DNA of 12,405 nt from Clostridia bacterium (GCA_017472105.1 JAFUQY010000167.1:1-12405); one strand, 5' to 3'. Numbered from the stretch's first letter, positions 1 to 6,633 are shown. Made by a program: numbers and translations. Notes: generated by a model not told the origin, from the sequence alone.

Positions 1-540
1 GTGGAAGCCGTACTTTCTTACGCCGTGCTTTTCATAGTATTCGTAGGGCAGAGCATACAGGAAAGAGCTTTCGGGCATGGTCTGATGGAATGCGGTGTCG
101 AATACGAGAACCTGGGGAGTCTGGGGCATTACGGAGAGACATCCCTTGATACCCATGATGTGTGCGCCGGTGTGAAGGGGAGCAAAGTCACGGCAGAGTT
201 CGAGCTTTTCAAGAACTTCGTCGTTGAGAAGAACGGATTCAAAGAAGTAGGGGCCGCCATGGACAACGCGGTGACCGACAGCTTCGATTTCGCTCATATC
301 GGAGATAACGCCGGTTTCAGCGTCAGTGAGGTACTTGATTACGATTTCGGTTGCAACAGCGTGGTCGGGCATTGCATATTCTGCCTTGATCTTTTCGCCG
401 TCTTCGCCTTTTCTGTGTTCGATGCGGCCGTCAATACCGATTCTTTCGCAGATACCCTTTGCGAGAACGGATTCGGTAGCAGTATCAAAAAGCTGATACT
501 TGAGAGAAGAAGAACCGGCATTTACAACTAATACTTTCAT
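1..540 (-). CDS. ackA: Acetate kinase, N-terminal 180 residues (gene runs off the left edge)
   Basis: Acetate kinase interconverts acetate plus ATP with acetyl phosphate plus ADP in the cytosol. It normally works with phosphotransacetylase to make ATP from acetyl-CoA during fermentation. The protein opens with MKVLVVNAGSSSLKYQLFD, the phosphate-binding start of the acetate kinase/ASKHA fold with Asn7. GHRVVHGG at 89-96 holds the substrate-contacting Arg91, and FDTAFHQTMP at 147-156 holds the catalytic Asp148. It ends at the edge inside HGVRKYGFH (172-180), which in the family leads into the next active-site His stretch. About 180 of the usual ~400 residues are present. The ATG at 540 is supported by GGAGG at 551-555, 10 nt upstream. 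The gene is divergent from tmcAL and uses a promoter overlapping the tmcAL promoter. Pta is not in view. The loop APLHTGAH replaces the more usual APLHNPAN, a mild variation. Confidence 0.97.
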   Translation of the reverse strand, partial: MKVLVVNAGSSSLKYQLFDTATESVLAKGICERIGIDGRIEHRKGEDGEKIKAEYAMPDHAVATEIVIKYLTDAETGVISDMSEIEAVGHRVVHGGPYFFESVLLNDEVLEKLELCRDFAPLHTGAHIMGIKGCLSVMPQTPQVLVFDTAFHQTMPESSFLYALPYEYYEKHGVRKYGFH

Positions 541-572
541 TGGGGTATTTCCTCCGGATTGTTAAAAAATAT

Positions 573-601
573 TTGACAGATTCACATAGATCAGATATAA
601 T
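573..601 (+). promoter_or_regulatory. tmcAL promoter (rightward, perfect SigA consensus)
   Basis: TTGACA at 573-578, a 17-bp spacer and TATAAT at 596-601 match the vegetative promoter consensus at every position. Transcription would start near 608, giving a leader of about 58 nt before the ATG at 666. This position also rules out translation from the upstream in-frame ATG at 540, because it lies before the promoter. Confidence 0.85.
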
Positions 602-628
602 TATAGTACAAAACTCTCTGAAATACAA
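600..628 (-). promoter_or_regulatory. ackA promoter (leftward, SigA-like)
   Basis: On the minus strand there is a -35 box TTGTAT (623-628), a spacer of exactly 17 bp and a -10 box TATAAT (600-605). Transcription would start near 593 and give a leader of about 53 nt before the ackA ATG at 540. The -10 box overlaps the oppositely directed tmcAL -10 box by 2 bp. Confidence 0.75.
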
Positions 629-665
629 GAGATTTTACCGAATTCATGGGAAGAGACAAAAACTG

Positions 666-1790
666 ATGAAATCAAACGCCATAATTTGTGAATTTAACCC
701 GATCCATGCCGCGCACCGGTACATCCTGCATCTCTGCCGTCCGACATCGCCCGGGGATGACGATCCGGTGATTGCCGTCATGAGCGGAAATTTCACCCAG
801 CGGGGCATTCCTGCGGTTTACGACAAATATACACGTGCGGAATCTGCCGTCCGGTGCGGTGCGGATCTGGTGCTGGAGCTGCCGTTTCCGTGGTGCTCAT
901 CCGGGGTTGAGGATTTCGCGCGCGGCGGATGTGCGGTGGCGGCGGGAGTGCTCGCGTCTGCTCTGACCTTCGGTTCGGAGTCGGGCGATGGGGCACTTCT
1001 GACGCGTCTCGCGGAGCTGAAGGAGTCGGCGGAATACCGGGATGCCATCCTTGCGGCGGAAAAGGAATCACGCGGACGGGGCAGTGCGGCTCTGTTTGAC
1101 GATGTCCTCCGTCAGCACGGGATTGACGAGCCCATCGGAGCGAACGACAAGCTCGGCGGCGAGTACATCCGGTTCGGCCGTCAGCTCGGGATTCCGGAAT
1201 TCCGTCCGGTGAAGCGGATGAAGGATGCACCATCTGCCACCGCTGTCCGCGGGATTCTAAACCGGGACGGACTGGAGGCATGTGACGGATGGATCGCTGA
1301 GGAAGCATTTGACGCCTTCCGCGGGCATGAGCACTGTCCGGAATCGAAGCTGGACGCGCTGCTGTTCCATCACTGCCGGCTATACGTCCACGCGGATGAA
1401 GAAAACGACCTTTTGCGCTACGCGGCGAAAACGGCAAGAGCATCCGTGACGCCGGCTCAGTTCATCGAAAAACTGCCGACGAAAAAGTACACCCTTGCCC
1501 GGATGCGGCGGGAAATTCTGTTCTCCGTCCTCGGAATCACGGAAGAGGAGCGCAGAAAATCCCCTGCGTTCACGGTGCTGCTTACCGCAAATTCACGCGG
1601 ACGGGCGTACCTGTCGCGTCAGGCGAAGAATTTCCGGATTCCCGTCATCACCAAGCCCGCCGATCAGTCCGCACTCGATCAGGATGCACAGGCGCAGTAC
1701 GCACGGCTGAAGCAGGCGGATGAATTGTACGCATTCCTCATGGGCTGGGAAGCCGACACTTTCATGAAAAAGCATCCGGTGATGCTGTGA
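666..1790 (+). CDS. tmcAL: tRNA(Met) cytidine acetate ligase (TmcAL, YlbM family)
   Basis: TmcAL makes N4-acetylcytidine at the wobble base C34 of elongator tRNA(Met). It activates acetate with ATP to acetyl-AMP and then transfers the acetyl group. This 374-residue protein shows the family marks in order: IICEFNPIHAAH (6-17), the HIGH-like nucleotide-binding motif; GNFTQRGIPAVYDKYTRAE (41-59); GADLVLELPFPW (65-76); and SATAVRGIL (190-198), the second nucleotide-binding motif. A helical C-terminal part contains the usual KKYT..RMRREILFSVLGI stretch. It is somewhat shorter than the ~400-415 residues usual for the family. The ATG at 666 is chosen because the longer open frame from 540 begins before the promoter and lacks family similarity. 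The ribosome site is weak (GGAAGAG near 651). An oddity is that the usual HNGH is HAAH here, so the glycine is missing. The gene is divergent from ackA, which acts on the same substrate. Confidence 0.93.
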   Translation: MKSNAIICEFNPIHAAHRYILHLCRPTSPGDDDPVIAVMSGNFTQRGIPAVYDKYTRAESAVRCGADLVLELPFPWCSSGVEDFARGGCAVAAGVLASALTFGSESGDGALLTRLAELKESAEYRDAILAAEKESRGRGSAALFDDVLRQHGIDEPIGANDKLGGEYIRFGRQLGIPEFRPVKRMKDAPSATAVRGILNRDGLEACDGWIAEEAFDAFRGHEHCPESKLDALLFHHCRLYVHADEENDLLRYAAKTARASVTPAQFIEKLPTKKYTLARMRREILFSVLGITEEERRKSPAFTVLLTANSRGRAYLSRQAKNFRIPVITKPADQSALDQDAQAQYARLKQADELYAFLMGWEADTFMKKHPVML

Positions 1791-1795
1791 TACAA

Positions 1796-1838
1796 AAATC
1801 CGCCGCTGTGGGTAAACCATAACGACGGATTTGTTTTT
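1796..1838. terminator. Bidirectional Rho-independent terminator between converging genes
   Basis: A 10-bp inverted repeat pairs 1796-1805 with 1823-1832 around a 17-nt loop. One position is a C-A mismatch on the plus strand and a U-G wobble on the minus strand, so the minus-strand hairpin is stronger. Rightward, the stem is followed by UUUGUUUUU. Leftward, it runs out through UUUUUGU. It sits 5 nt after the tmcAL stop and 4 nt after the radical SAM stop, filling the 46-bp gap between the converging genes. Confidence 0.8.
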
Positions 1839-2424
1839 ATCTCAGAGCAAACGCGGCACCGATGTCAGCGGCGATCATGGAAATGCGCTCGTAGTCGGAG
1901 TCGGGAAGCACGCCGCGGGGACATGTAATCACGACCTTCGGGACGTATTTCACGACTTCGCGGGCGAATCTGACCACGCCGGTGAACGCATCTTCGCCGA
2001 ACCGCGGATGACACAGCTTCATGTATGTATCGGAATCGGCGGCGTTGAGGCTGATGCTTACACAGTCCACGAGTCCGCGGAACAGGGGTGCGGTATCCTC
2101 GGCGAGAATCATCGACGCATGTCCGTTGGTGTTCACGCGGATGGGTGTCTGGCAGACCTCGCGGATTTTCCTGCACGTCGTCAGCATGTCGAACAGGCGG
2201 CACGCGGGCTCACCGGGACCGGCAAAAACGATTTCGGTGAAGTTGCTCAGGTTGTGGGAGGACACTTCGGCAATGATCTCCTCGAGAGTGGGTTCGTGAT
2301 CCAGCCGCATGTCGGTGAACTGCTCCGAATGGAACGGTTCCCGCGCACTGAATTCACACCTGCATGTGTTCAGCGTTGTGATATTCACATACAGGTTGTT
2401 TTTGTAGACATAGGTGATTGCCAT
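1837..2424 (-). CDS. TatD-associated radical SAM family protein lacking two cluster cysteines
   Basis: The 195-residue protein matches the radical SAM family linked to TatD hydrolases. It has LYVNIT at 11-16, EIVFAGPGEPACRL (64-77, the GGEP-like SAM-binding motif), RVNTNGH (96-102) and VSISLNA (122-128). The family normally carries CxxxCxxC right after LYVNIT. Here the aligned positions are Asn19, Cys23 and Ser26, with an extra Cys21, so only the middle cysteine remains. The reading frame is intact and shows no frameshift. The remaining fold motifs are kept, so it is not an obvious decaying pseudogene. The ATG at 2424 is chosen because GGAGG (2430-2434) lies 5 nt upstream. The in-frame TTG at 2436 overlaps that site. 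It is the last gene of the operon, 35 nt after tatD. The family's function is unknown to me. As it stands, normal radical SAM chemistry is doubtful. Confidence 0.85.
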   Translation of the reverse strand: MAITYVYKNNLYVNITTLNTCRCEFSAREPFHSEQFTDMRLDHEPTLEEIIAEVSSHNLSNFTEIVFAGPGEPACRLFDMLTTCRKIREVCQTPIRVNTNGHASMILAEDTAPLFRGLVDCVSISLNAADSDTYMKLCHPRFGEDAFTGVVRFAREVVKYVPKVVITCPRGVLPDSDYERISMIAADIGAAFALR

Positions 2425-2429
2425 GTTAG

Positions 2430-2434
2430 CCTCC
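2430..2434 (-). promoter_or_regulatory. Ribosome binding site fixing the radical SAM start
   Basis: GGAGG lies 5 nt before the ATG at 2424. The alternative in-frame TTG at 2436 overlaps this site and has no ribosome site of its own, so the shorter protein is preferred. Confidence 0.8.
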
Positions 2435-2459
2435 AAAGTTTAAATACGAATGAAAAGGA

Positions 2460-3251
2460 TCACGGGATCCGGAAGAAACGCTTCGCGTTCTCAAAAGTCA
2501 GCTTTGCGACGGTGTCGTAGTCAGTACCCCGTGCATCTGCCACACCCTGACAGGTGAAGGGAAGATATCCGGAATAATTCAGCTCACCGCGATGGGGAAC
2601 GGGCGGCAGATAGGGACAGTCGGTCTCAATCAGAATCCGGTCATCGGGAACAATGGCGGCGGATTCCTTCACCTTCGCGGCATTTTTATAGGTCACAGGC
2701 CCGGAGAAGGAGATGTACCAGCCCATATCGCAGAGCTGACGCGCCATTTCCGCCGTGCCGCTGTAACTGTGGAGTACGCCCCATACCTTCGGGTAACGCC
2801 GGATCATGTCAAAAGTGTCGCCCGCAGCATCTCTGGAATGGATGATGACGGGAAGACCGACGCGCTGTGCAATCTCCATCTGTGCGGCGAAGAAATAGCT
2901 CTGCCGTTCCTTGTCCGTTCCGTCGTAGTGATAATCGAAGCCGATTTCACCGATGGCGCGGACTTTTTCGTGCTTTGACAGCTCTTCCACCTGATACAAT
3001 GCGTTGTCCAGATCGGCTGGATCGAGCTGCTGCACGTCGTAGGGATGAAGCCCCACTGCGGCGTATATGAAATCGTAACGGTCCGCCAGCTCGACGGAAT
3101 TGCGGGAGGAGCGCAGACTGGAGCCGATGTTTACAATGTACTCCACGCCTGCTTCACGGGCCGCGCGGATGGCTCCGTCAGTGCCGCCTTCGAATTCCTC
3201 TTCGAACCGGTGGTCGTCGTAATGTGCATGTGAATCAATAAGGGGATGCAT
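2460..3251 (-). CDS. tatD: TatD family metal-dependent hydrolase (putative DNase)
   Basis: TatD-family proteins are cytosolic two-metal TIM-barrel hydrolases, reported as DNases with 3'-5' exonuclease activity and roles in DNA quality control. The 263-residue length is normal. Metal ligands are in place: His8 and His10 in DSHAHYD (6-12), Glu102 in GEIGFDYH (101-108), His138 in IIHSRD (136-141), His161 in HSYSG (161-165) and Asp211 in ETDCPYLPP (209-217). VGLHPYD (66-72) and the C-terminal TFENAKRFF are also typical. The start codon overlaps the metG stop as TGATG, which suggests translational coupling, with a weak site (GGAGAAAGAG, 3259-3268) inside metG. metG followed by tatD is a common Firmicute order. 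A radical SAM partner of the TatD-linked family follows 35 nt later. The physiological substrate cannot be told from sequence. Confidence 0.94.
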   Translation of the reverse strand: MHPLIDSHAHYDDHRFEEEFEGGTDGAIRAAREAGVEYIVNIGSSLRSSRNSVELADRYDFIYAAVGLHPYDVQQLDPADLDNALYQVEELSKHEKVRAIGEIGFDYHYDGTDKERQSYFFAAQMEIAQRVGLPVIIHSRDAAGDTFDMIRRYPKVWGVLHSYSGTAEMARQLCDMGWYISFSGPVTYKNAAKVKESAAIVPDDRILIETDCPYLPPVPHRGELNYSGYLPFTCQGVADARGTDYDTVAKLTFENAKRFFRIP

Positions 3252-5212
3252 CAGTGAACTCTTTCTCCGTTGGGAGTTTCGGGATCGAGGAAGATCACGC
3301 GGACCTGTTCATCACCGGATGCGAGGATCATGCCGTTGGATTCGATGCCGCAGAGAACAGCGGGCTTGAGGTTGGCAACAACGACGATCTTCTTGCCGAT
3401 GAGCGCTGCGGGTTCGTAGAATTTCGCGATGCCGGAGACAACGGTGCGTTCTTCGTAGCCGAGGTCGATCCTGAGCTTGAGGAGCTTCTTCGCCTTCGGA
3501 ACCTTTTCGCATTCGAGAATCTGCGCGGTGCGGAGTTCCACGTTCATGAAGTCGTCAATGCCGATCTGCGCGATGCCTTCGGGTTTTTCAGGTCTCGCGG
3601 CAGCCTTTTCAGCAGCTTCAGCGGCCTTTCTTGCAGCTTCACGTTCCGCTTCGATTTCAGCCATCATCTTAGCTTCGTCGATTCTTGCGAACAGAGCGGT
3701 GGATTCGCCGACGGATGCACCGGACTTGAGACCGCCGAAATTGTTTACGGAGTCGAAATCGCGGAGGTCGGAGCCGATCTGGGAGAAGATGGAGTCAGCA
3801 GTTGCGGGCATGAGGGAAGAGAGCAGAACCGCGCCGATGCGGATGACTTCGAGAAGGTTGTAGATAACGGTTTCGAGGCGCGCCTTGGTTTCCTCGGACT
3901 TTGCGAGAGTCCACGGAGCGGTCTCGTCGATATACTTGTTCGCACGGCGGAGCATGGTGAATACGTCTGCGCAGGCGTCCGCGATGTGGTAGGTGTCCAT
4001 GTTGTCGCAGAAGCTCTTGACAGCGGTGTTCACAGCTTCCTTCAGTTCACCGTCAACGCCTTCGTCGCCGTGAGGAGTCGGGATGACGCCGTCGAAGTAC
4101 TTCTTGGTCATCGCAACGGTACGGGAAACGAGGTTGCCGAGGTTGTTTGCAAGGTCGGTGTTGTAGCGGGACGCGATGGATTCGTAGGTGATGGAGCCGT
4201 CGGTCGCGTAGGGCATTTCCGCGAGGCAGTAGTATCTCACGCCGTCAACGCCGAAACGCTTTGCGAGATCGTCCGCATAAACCACGTTGCCGCGGGACTT
4301 GGACATCTTGTCCGCACCGAAGTTGAACCACGGATGTGCGAAAATCTTCTTCGGCAGGGGCAGCTCGAGGGACATGAGGAAGATCGGCCAGTAGATGGAG
4401 TGGAATCTCACGATGTCCTTGCCGATGACGTGTACGTCAGCTGGCCAGTTCTTCCTGAACTTTTCGGGCTGGTCTTCCCACGACTTGTCGGGATCGTAGC
4501 CGATTGCGGTGATATAGTTGGTCAGCGCGTCGAGCCACACATAGGTGACGTGCTTGGGATCCTTTTCCACCGGGATACCCCAGGAGAAGCTGGTTCTGGA
4601 AACGCAGAGATCCTGAAGTCCGGGCTTGAGGAAGTTGTTTATCATTTCCTTGCGGCGGGATTCGGGTTCGAGGAATTCCGGGTGCTCTTCGAAGTGCTTC
4701 ATGAGGCGGTCGGCGTACTTGCCCATGTTGAACTTGTATGCTTCTTCCTTCGCCATCTTCACTTCACGGCCGCAGTCGGGACACTTGCCGTCAACGAGCT
4801 GGGTTTCGGTGAAGAAGGATTCGCAGGGTGTGCAGTACCAGCCTTCATACTGGTCCTTGTAAATGTCGCCCTTTTCGAGCATGCGGGTGAAAATCTTCTT
4901 GACAGCCGCTTCGTGGTAGTCGTCGGTGGTGCGGATGAAGTGGGTGTAGCTGGAATTCATCAGATCCCAGATGCCCTTGATCTCGCCCGCAACGCCGTCA
5001 ACGAATTCCTTCGGGGAAACGCCGGCTTCGGCTGCCTTGTCCTGGATTTTCTGACCGTGTTCGTCGGTACCGGTGCAGAAGAAAACGTCGTAGCCGCGCT
5101 GTCTCTTGTAGCGTGCAAGAGCGTCGGTCGCGATAATTTCATAGGTATTGCCCATGTGGGGCTTGGAGGATGCGTATGCAATCGCTGTGGTTATATAGAA
5201 TTTCTCAGACAT
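3251..5212 (-). CDS. metG: Methionyl-tRNA synthetase with C-terminal tRNA-binding domain
   Basis: MetG joins methionine to initiator and elongator tRNA(Met) using ATP in the cytosol. The 653 residues show the class I Rossmann core with the HIGH-type signature KPHMGN (17-22) and KMSKS (302-306). A zinc knuckle has Cys127, Cys130, Cys144 and Cys147, and an anticodon-binding helical domain follows at about 340-510. An Ala/Glu-rich linker (about 515-545) then leads to an OB-fold EMAPII-like tRNA-binding domain (about 550-653, with VELRTAQI and SGDEQVRVI). HMGN in place of HIGH resembles forms I know from clostridial enzymes, so I do not regard it as a defect. AGGAG (5223-5227) lies 10 nt before the ATG. 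It is 32 nt downstream of nagA in the same operon and overlaps tatD by 1 nt. No T-box-like leader is visible directly in front of it. Confidence 0.98.
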   Translation of the reverse strand: MSEKFYITTAIAYASSKPHMGNTYEIIATDALARYKRQRGYDVFFCTGTDEHGQKIQDKAAEAGVSPKEFVDGVAGEIKGIWDLMNSSYTHFIRTTDDYHEAAVKKIFTRMLEKGDIYKDQYEGWYCTPCESFFTETQLVDGKCPDCGREVKMAKEEAYKFNMGKYADRLMKHFEEHPEFLEPESRRKEMINNFLKPGLQDLCVSRTSFSWGIPVEKDPKHVTYVWLDALTNYITAIGYDPDKSWEDQPEKFRKNWPADVHVIGKDIVRFHSIYWPIFLMSLELPLPKKIFAHPWFNFGADKMSKSRGNVVYADDLAKRFGVDGVRYYCLAEMPYATDGSITYESIASRYNTDLANNLGNLVSRTVAMTKKYFDGVIPTPHGDEGVDGELKEAVNTAVKSFCDNMDTYHIADACADVFTMLRRANKYIDETAPWTLAKSEETKARLETVIYNLLEVIRIGAVLLSSLMPATADSIFSQIGSDLRDFDSVNNFGGLKSGASVGESTALFARIDEAKMMAEIEAEREAARKAAEAAEKAAARPEKPEGIAQIGIDDFMNVELRTAQILECEKVPKAKKLLKLRIDLGYEERTVVSGIAKFYEPAALIGKKIVVVANLKPAVLCGIESNGMILASGDEQVRVIFLDPETPNGERVH

Positions 5213-5244
5213 TTGTGTTGTACTCCTGAAAATTTGATTCGTAA

Positions 5245-6396
5245 TCAGAGTTTTGCCCCGCCGATCCAGACGGATTCAATGACAGGGTCGTTTTTGTTTT
5301 CCAGCATGATGAAGTCCGCACGTGCGCCGTTGACAATGGAGCCGCAGTCGCCGGAGATGCCCAGCATTGCCGCGGGATTGGAGGTTGCGCAGGGGATTGC
5401 TTCTTCGAGCGTTCTGCCGGTGAAGGACATGAAGTTGACGAGTGCCTTCCAGAGATCGAGCGTGCTTCCGGCAAGTGCGCCTTCGTTGTTGACCGCGCGT
5501 CCGTCCTTGACGAAAACGGGAAGACCGGCGATGGAGTAGGTGCCGTCGGAGCAGCCTGCCGCTTCCATGGAGTCGGTGACGAGGATGAGCTTGTCGTGGG
5601 GCTTGGTGCGGGACGCCATTTTTATCATCGCGGGATGTACGTGCTCGCCGTCGCAGATCAGCTCGGAATACGCGCCGTCACACATCAGGGAAGCCACCAT
5701 GTTGCCGGGTTCTCTGTGATGGATGGGACGCATTGCGTTGAAGGTGTGGGTGAAGGAGGTTACGCCCCACTGTACCGCGGACATCGCTTCGTCGTAGGTC
5801 GCATCGCTGTGCACCATACCGACGGTAGCACCGAGTTCCTTCGCGGTTTTCACGAATTTCTGACCGCCTTCCAGCTCAACAGCCGCGGAAACATGAGCCG
5901 GAAGGGGAAGCATGCGCATAAGCAGCACCTTCAGCTCATCGGCATCCAGCGGGAACAGGAGCTCTTCTGCATGGGCACCGCGGCGCTTGGGATTGAGATA
6001 CCGTCCCTCGAGATGCACGCCTGCGATGGTTGCCATGCCGCATTCGGGTTCACGGTTCTGATTGATCGCGTCAATGGAGGCGTTCAGGGAATCAAAGGTG
6101 TCGGATGCAAGGGTTGCCATCAGGGTGGTGGTGCCCGCTTCGGCATAGGATCTGCGCATCTTGCGGCAGTCTTCGCTGTCGGCGCGGTTGAAGTCAAAAC
6201 CGGCACGTCCGTGGGTATGGACATCCACAAGACCGGGCATGATGTACTTTCCGCCGCAGTCGATGACGGTCATCGTTTCGGTAATGTCTCCGCGGTAGTC
6301 GCAGTCAAGGATTCTGCCGTTGTCAACAAGTACATCGGCTTTGATAAAAATCCGCTGAGCGGTGGAATAAACAAGTCCGTTCTGAAATAAAATCAT
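5245..6396 (-). CDS. nagA: N-acetylglucosamine-6-phosphate deacetylase
   Basis: NagA removes acetate from GlcNAc-6-phosphate to give glucosamine-6-phosphate, in amino-sugar and cell-wall recycling. It is a cytosolic amidohydrolase-superfamily enzyme. The 383-residue protein has GLVDVHTHG (55-63, metal His60/His62), GVHLEGRYLN (126-135, metal Glu130), His196 in MVHSDAT, His217 in THTFNAM, ICDGEHVHP (247-255) and the catalytic Asp275 in VTDSM. HLEGR replaces the more frequent HLEGP. The ATG at 6396 is chosen because GAAAGGA (6406-6412) lies 9 nt upstream. An in-frame ATG at 6438 is only 6 nt past the -10 box, about at the transcription start, and has no ribosome site. It is the first gene of the nagA-metG-tatD-radical SAM operon. 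No nagB, PTS gene or GntR-type regulator is in view, which is a little unusual for a catabolic nagA and would suit recycling. Confidence 0.95.
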   Translation of the reverse strand: MILFQNGLVYSTAQRIFIKADVLVDNGRILDCDYRGDITETMTVIDCGGKYIMPGLVDVHTHGRAGFDFNRADSEDCRKMRRSYAEAGTTTLMATLASDTFDSLNASIDAINQNREPECGMATIAGVHLEGRYLNPKRRGAHAEELLFPLDADELKVLLMRMLPLPAHVSAAVELEGGQKFVKTAKELGATVGMVHSDATYDEAMSAVQWGVTSFTHTFNAMRPIHHREPGNMVASLMCDGAYSELICDGEHVHPAMIKMASRTKPHDKLILVTDSMEAAGCSDGTYSIAGLPVFVKDGRAVNNEGALAGSTLDLWKALVNFMSFTGRTLEEAIPCATSNPAAMLGISGDCGSIVNGARADFIMLENKNDPVIESVWIGGAKL

Positions 6397-6405
6397 GGTT
6401 ATGCA

Positions 6406-6412
6406 TCCTTTC
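6406..6412 (-). promoter_or_regulatory. Ribosome binding site fixing the nagA start
   Basis: GAAAGGA lies 9 nt before the ATG at 6396. It supports the 383-residue protein over a form extended by 14 residues from 6438, whose start would fall at the predicted transcription start. Confidence 0.7.
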
Positions 6413-6444
6413 TTAGCCGGTACAGCCATCTTTTTCATTATTAC

Positions 6445-6473
6445 ATTATAACAGAAAAACGCCTTTTTTACAA
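6445..6473 (-). promoter_or_regulatory. nagA operon promoter with extended -10
   Basis: On the minus strand, TTGTAA (6468-6473), a 17-bp spacer and TATAAT (6445-6450) form a strong SigA-like promoter. The bases just before the -10 box read TGT, giving the TGn extended -10 element. Transcription would start near 6438, leaving a leader of about 42 nt before the nagA ATG. The -35 box lies inside the hairpin at 6455-6482. Confidence 0.8.
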
Positions 6474-6482
6474 GACGTTTTT
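6455..6482 (-). terminator. Terminator-like hairpin overlapping the nagA promoter
   Basis: On the minus strand an 11-bp inverted repeat (AAAAACGTCTT, then AAGGCGTTTTT) flanks a 6-nt loop, with one U-G wobble. The A-tract, CG-containing core and U-tract are the shape of a clostridial Rho-independent terminator. It lies about 150 nt after the sulfatase stop and would end that transcript. The plus-strand version has a C-A mismatch and is weaker. It could instead be an operator, because the nagA -35 box sits across its loop and one arm. Confidence 0.6.
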
Positions 6483-6499
6483 GCTATGCAGAATACACA

Positions 6500-6524
6500 G
6501 GAATATATGAAATTTCACCATTCC
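6500..6524. repeat. Nested palindrome upstream of the nagA promoter
   Basis: A perfect 10-bp palindrome, TGAAATTTCA (6508-6517), is flanked by GGAAT (6500-6504) and ATTCC (6520-6524). It lies about 62-86 nt upstream of the predicted nagA start site, where an activator or repressor could bind. It does not resemble the GntR-type NagR operator I know. The region is AT-rich, so chance is possible. Confidence 0.35.
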
Positions 6525-6633
6525 GAGTGGCGGATTTGCATATTCCATGCTTCTATTTGTTCAAAAAATCGATAGAATTTCCGTTCTGTCGGAGGATTCT
6601 GCGGGGAACATCCATACGGAGCGGAGGCGAAAA

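Noticed and set aside
1..531. A 176-codon plus-strand open frame at the left edge
   Set aside because: It is the antisense shadow of ackA, whose active-site motifs and start are unambiguous.
1837..2424. The TatD-associated radical SAM protein considered as the sulfatase-maturating enzyme for the nearby sulfatase
   Set aside because: It is too short, lacks the extra cysteine-rich SPASM region of anSMEs and has lost cluster cysteines. The match is to the TatD-linked family instead.
1831..2520. A 229-codon plus-strand open frame opposite the radical SAM gene
   Set aside because: The minus strand has a clear family match and ribosome site. This frame begins inside the terminator tail and shows no similarity I recognise.
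5213..5244. A T-box or riboswitch leader before metG
   Set aside because: The gap to nagA is only 32 nt and holds little beyond the ribosome site, far too short for a T-box.
3254..5539. A 761-codon open frame on the plus strand opposite metG and the end of nagA
   Set aside because: The minus-strand MetG has every catalytic motif. The plus-strand product has no recognisable domain and lies in the mirror frame, which stays open because of codon bias.
6575..6599. An imperfect hairpin just after the sulfatase gene, considered as its terminator
   Set aside because: The stem is broken into two 4-bp pieces, and the T-run comes several bases after it. The hairpin at 6455-6482 fits far better.
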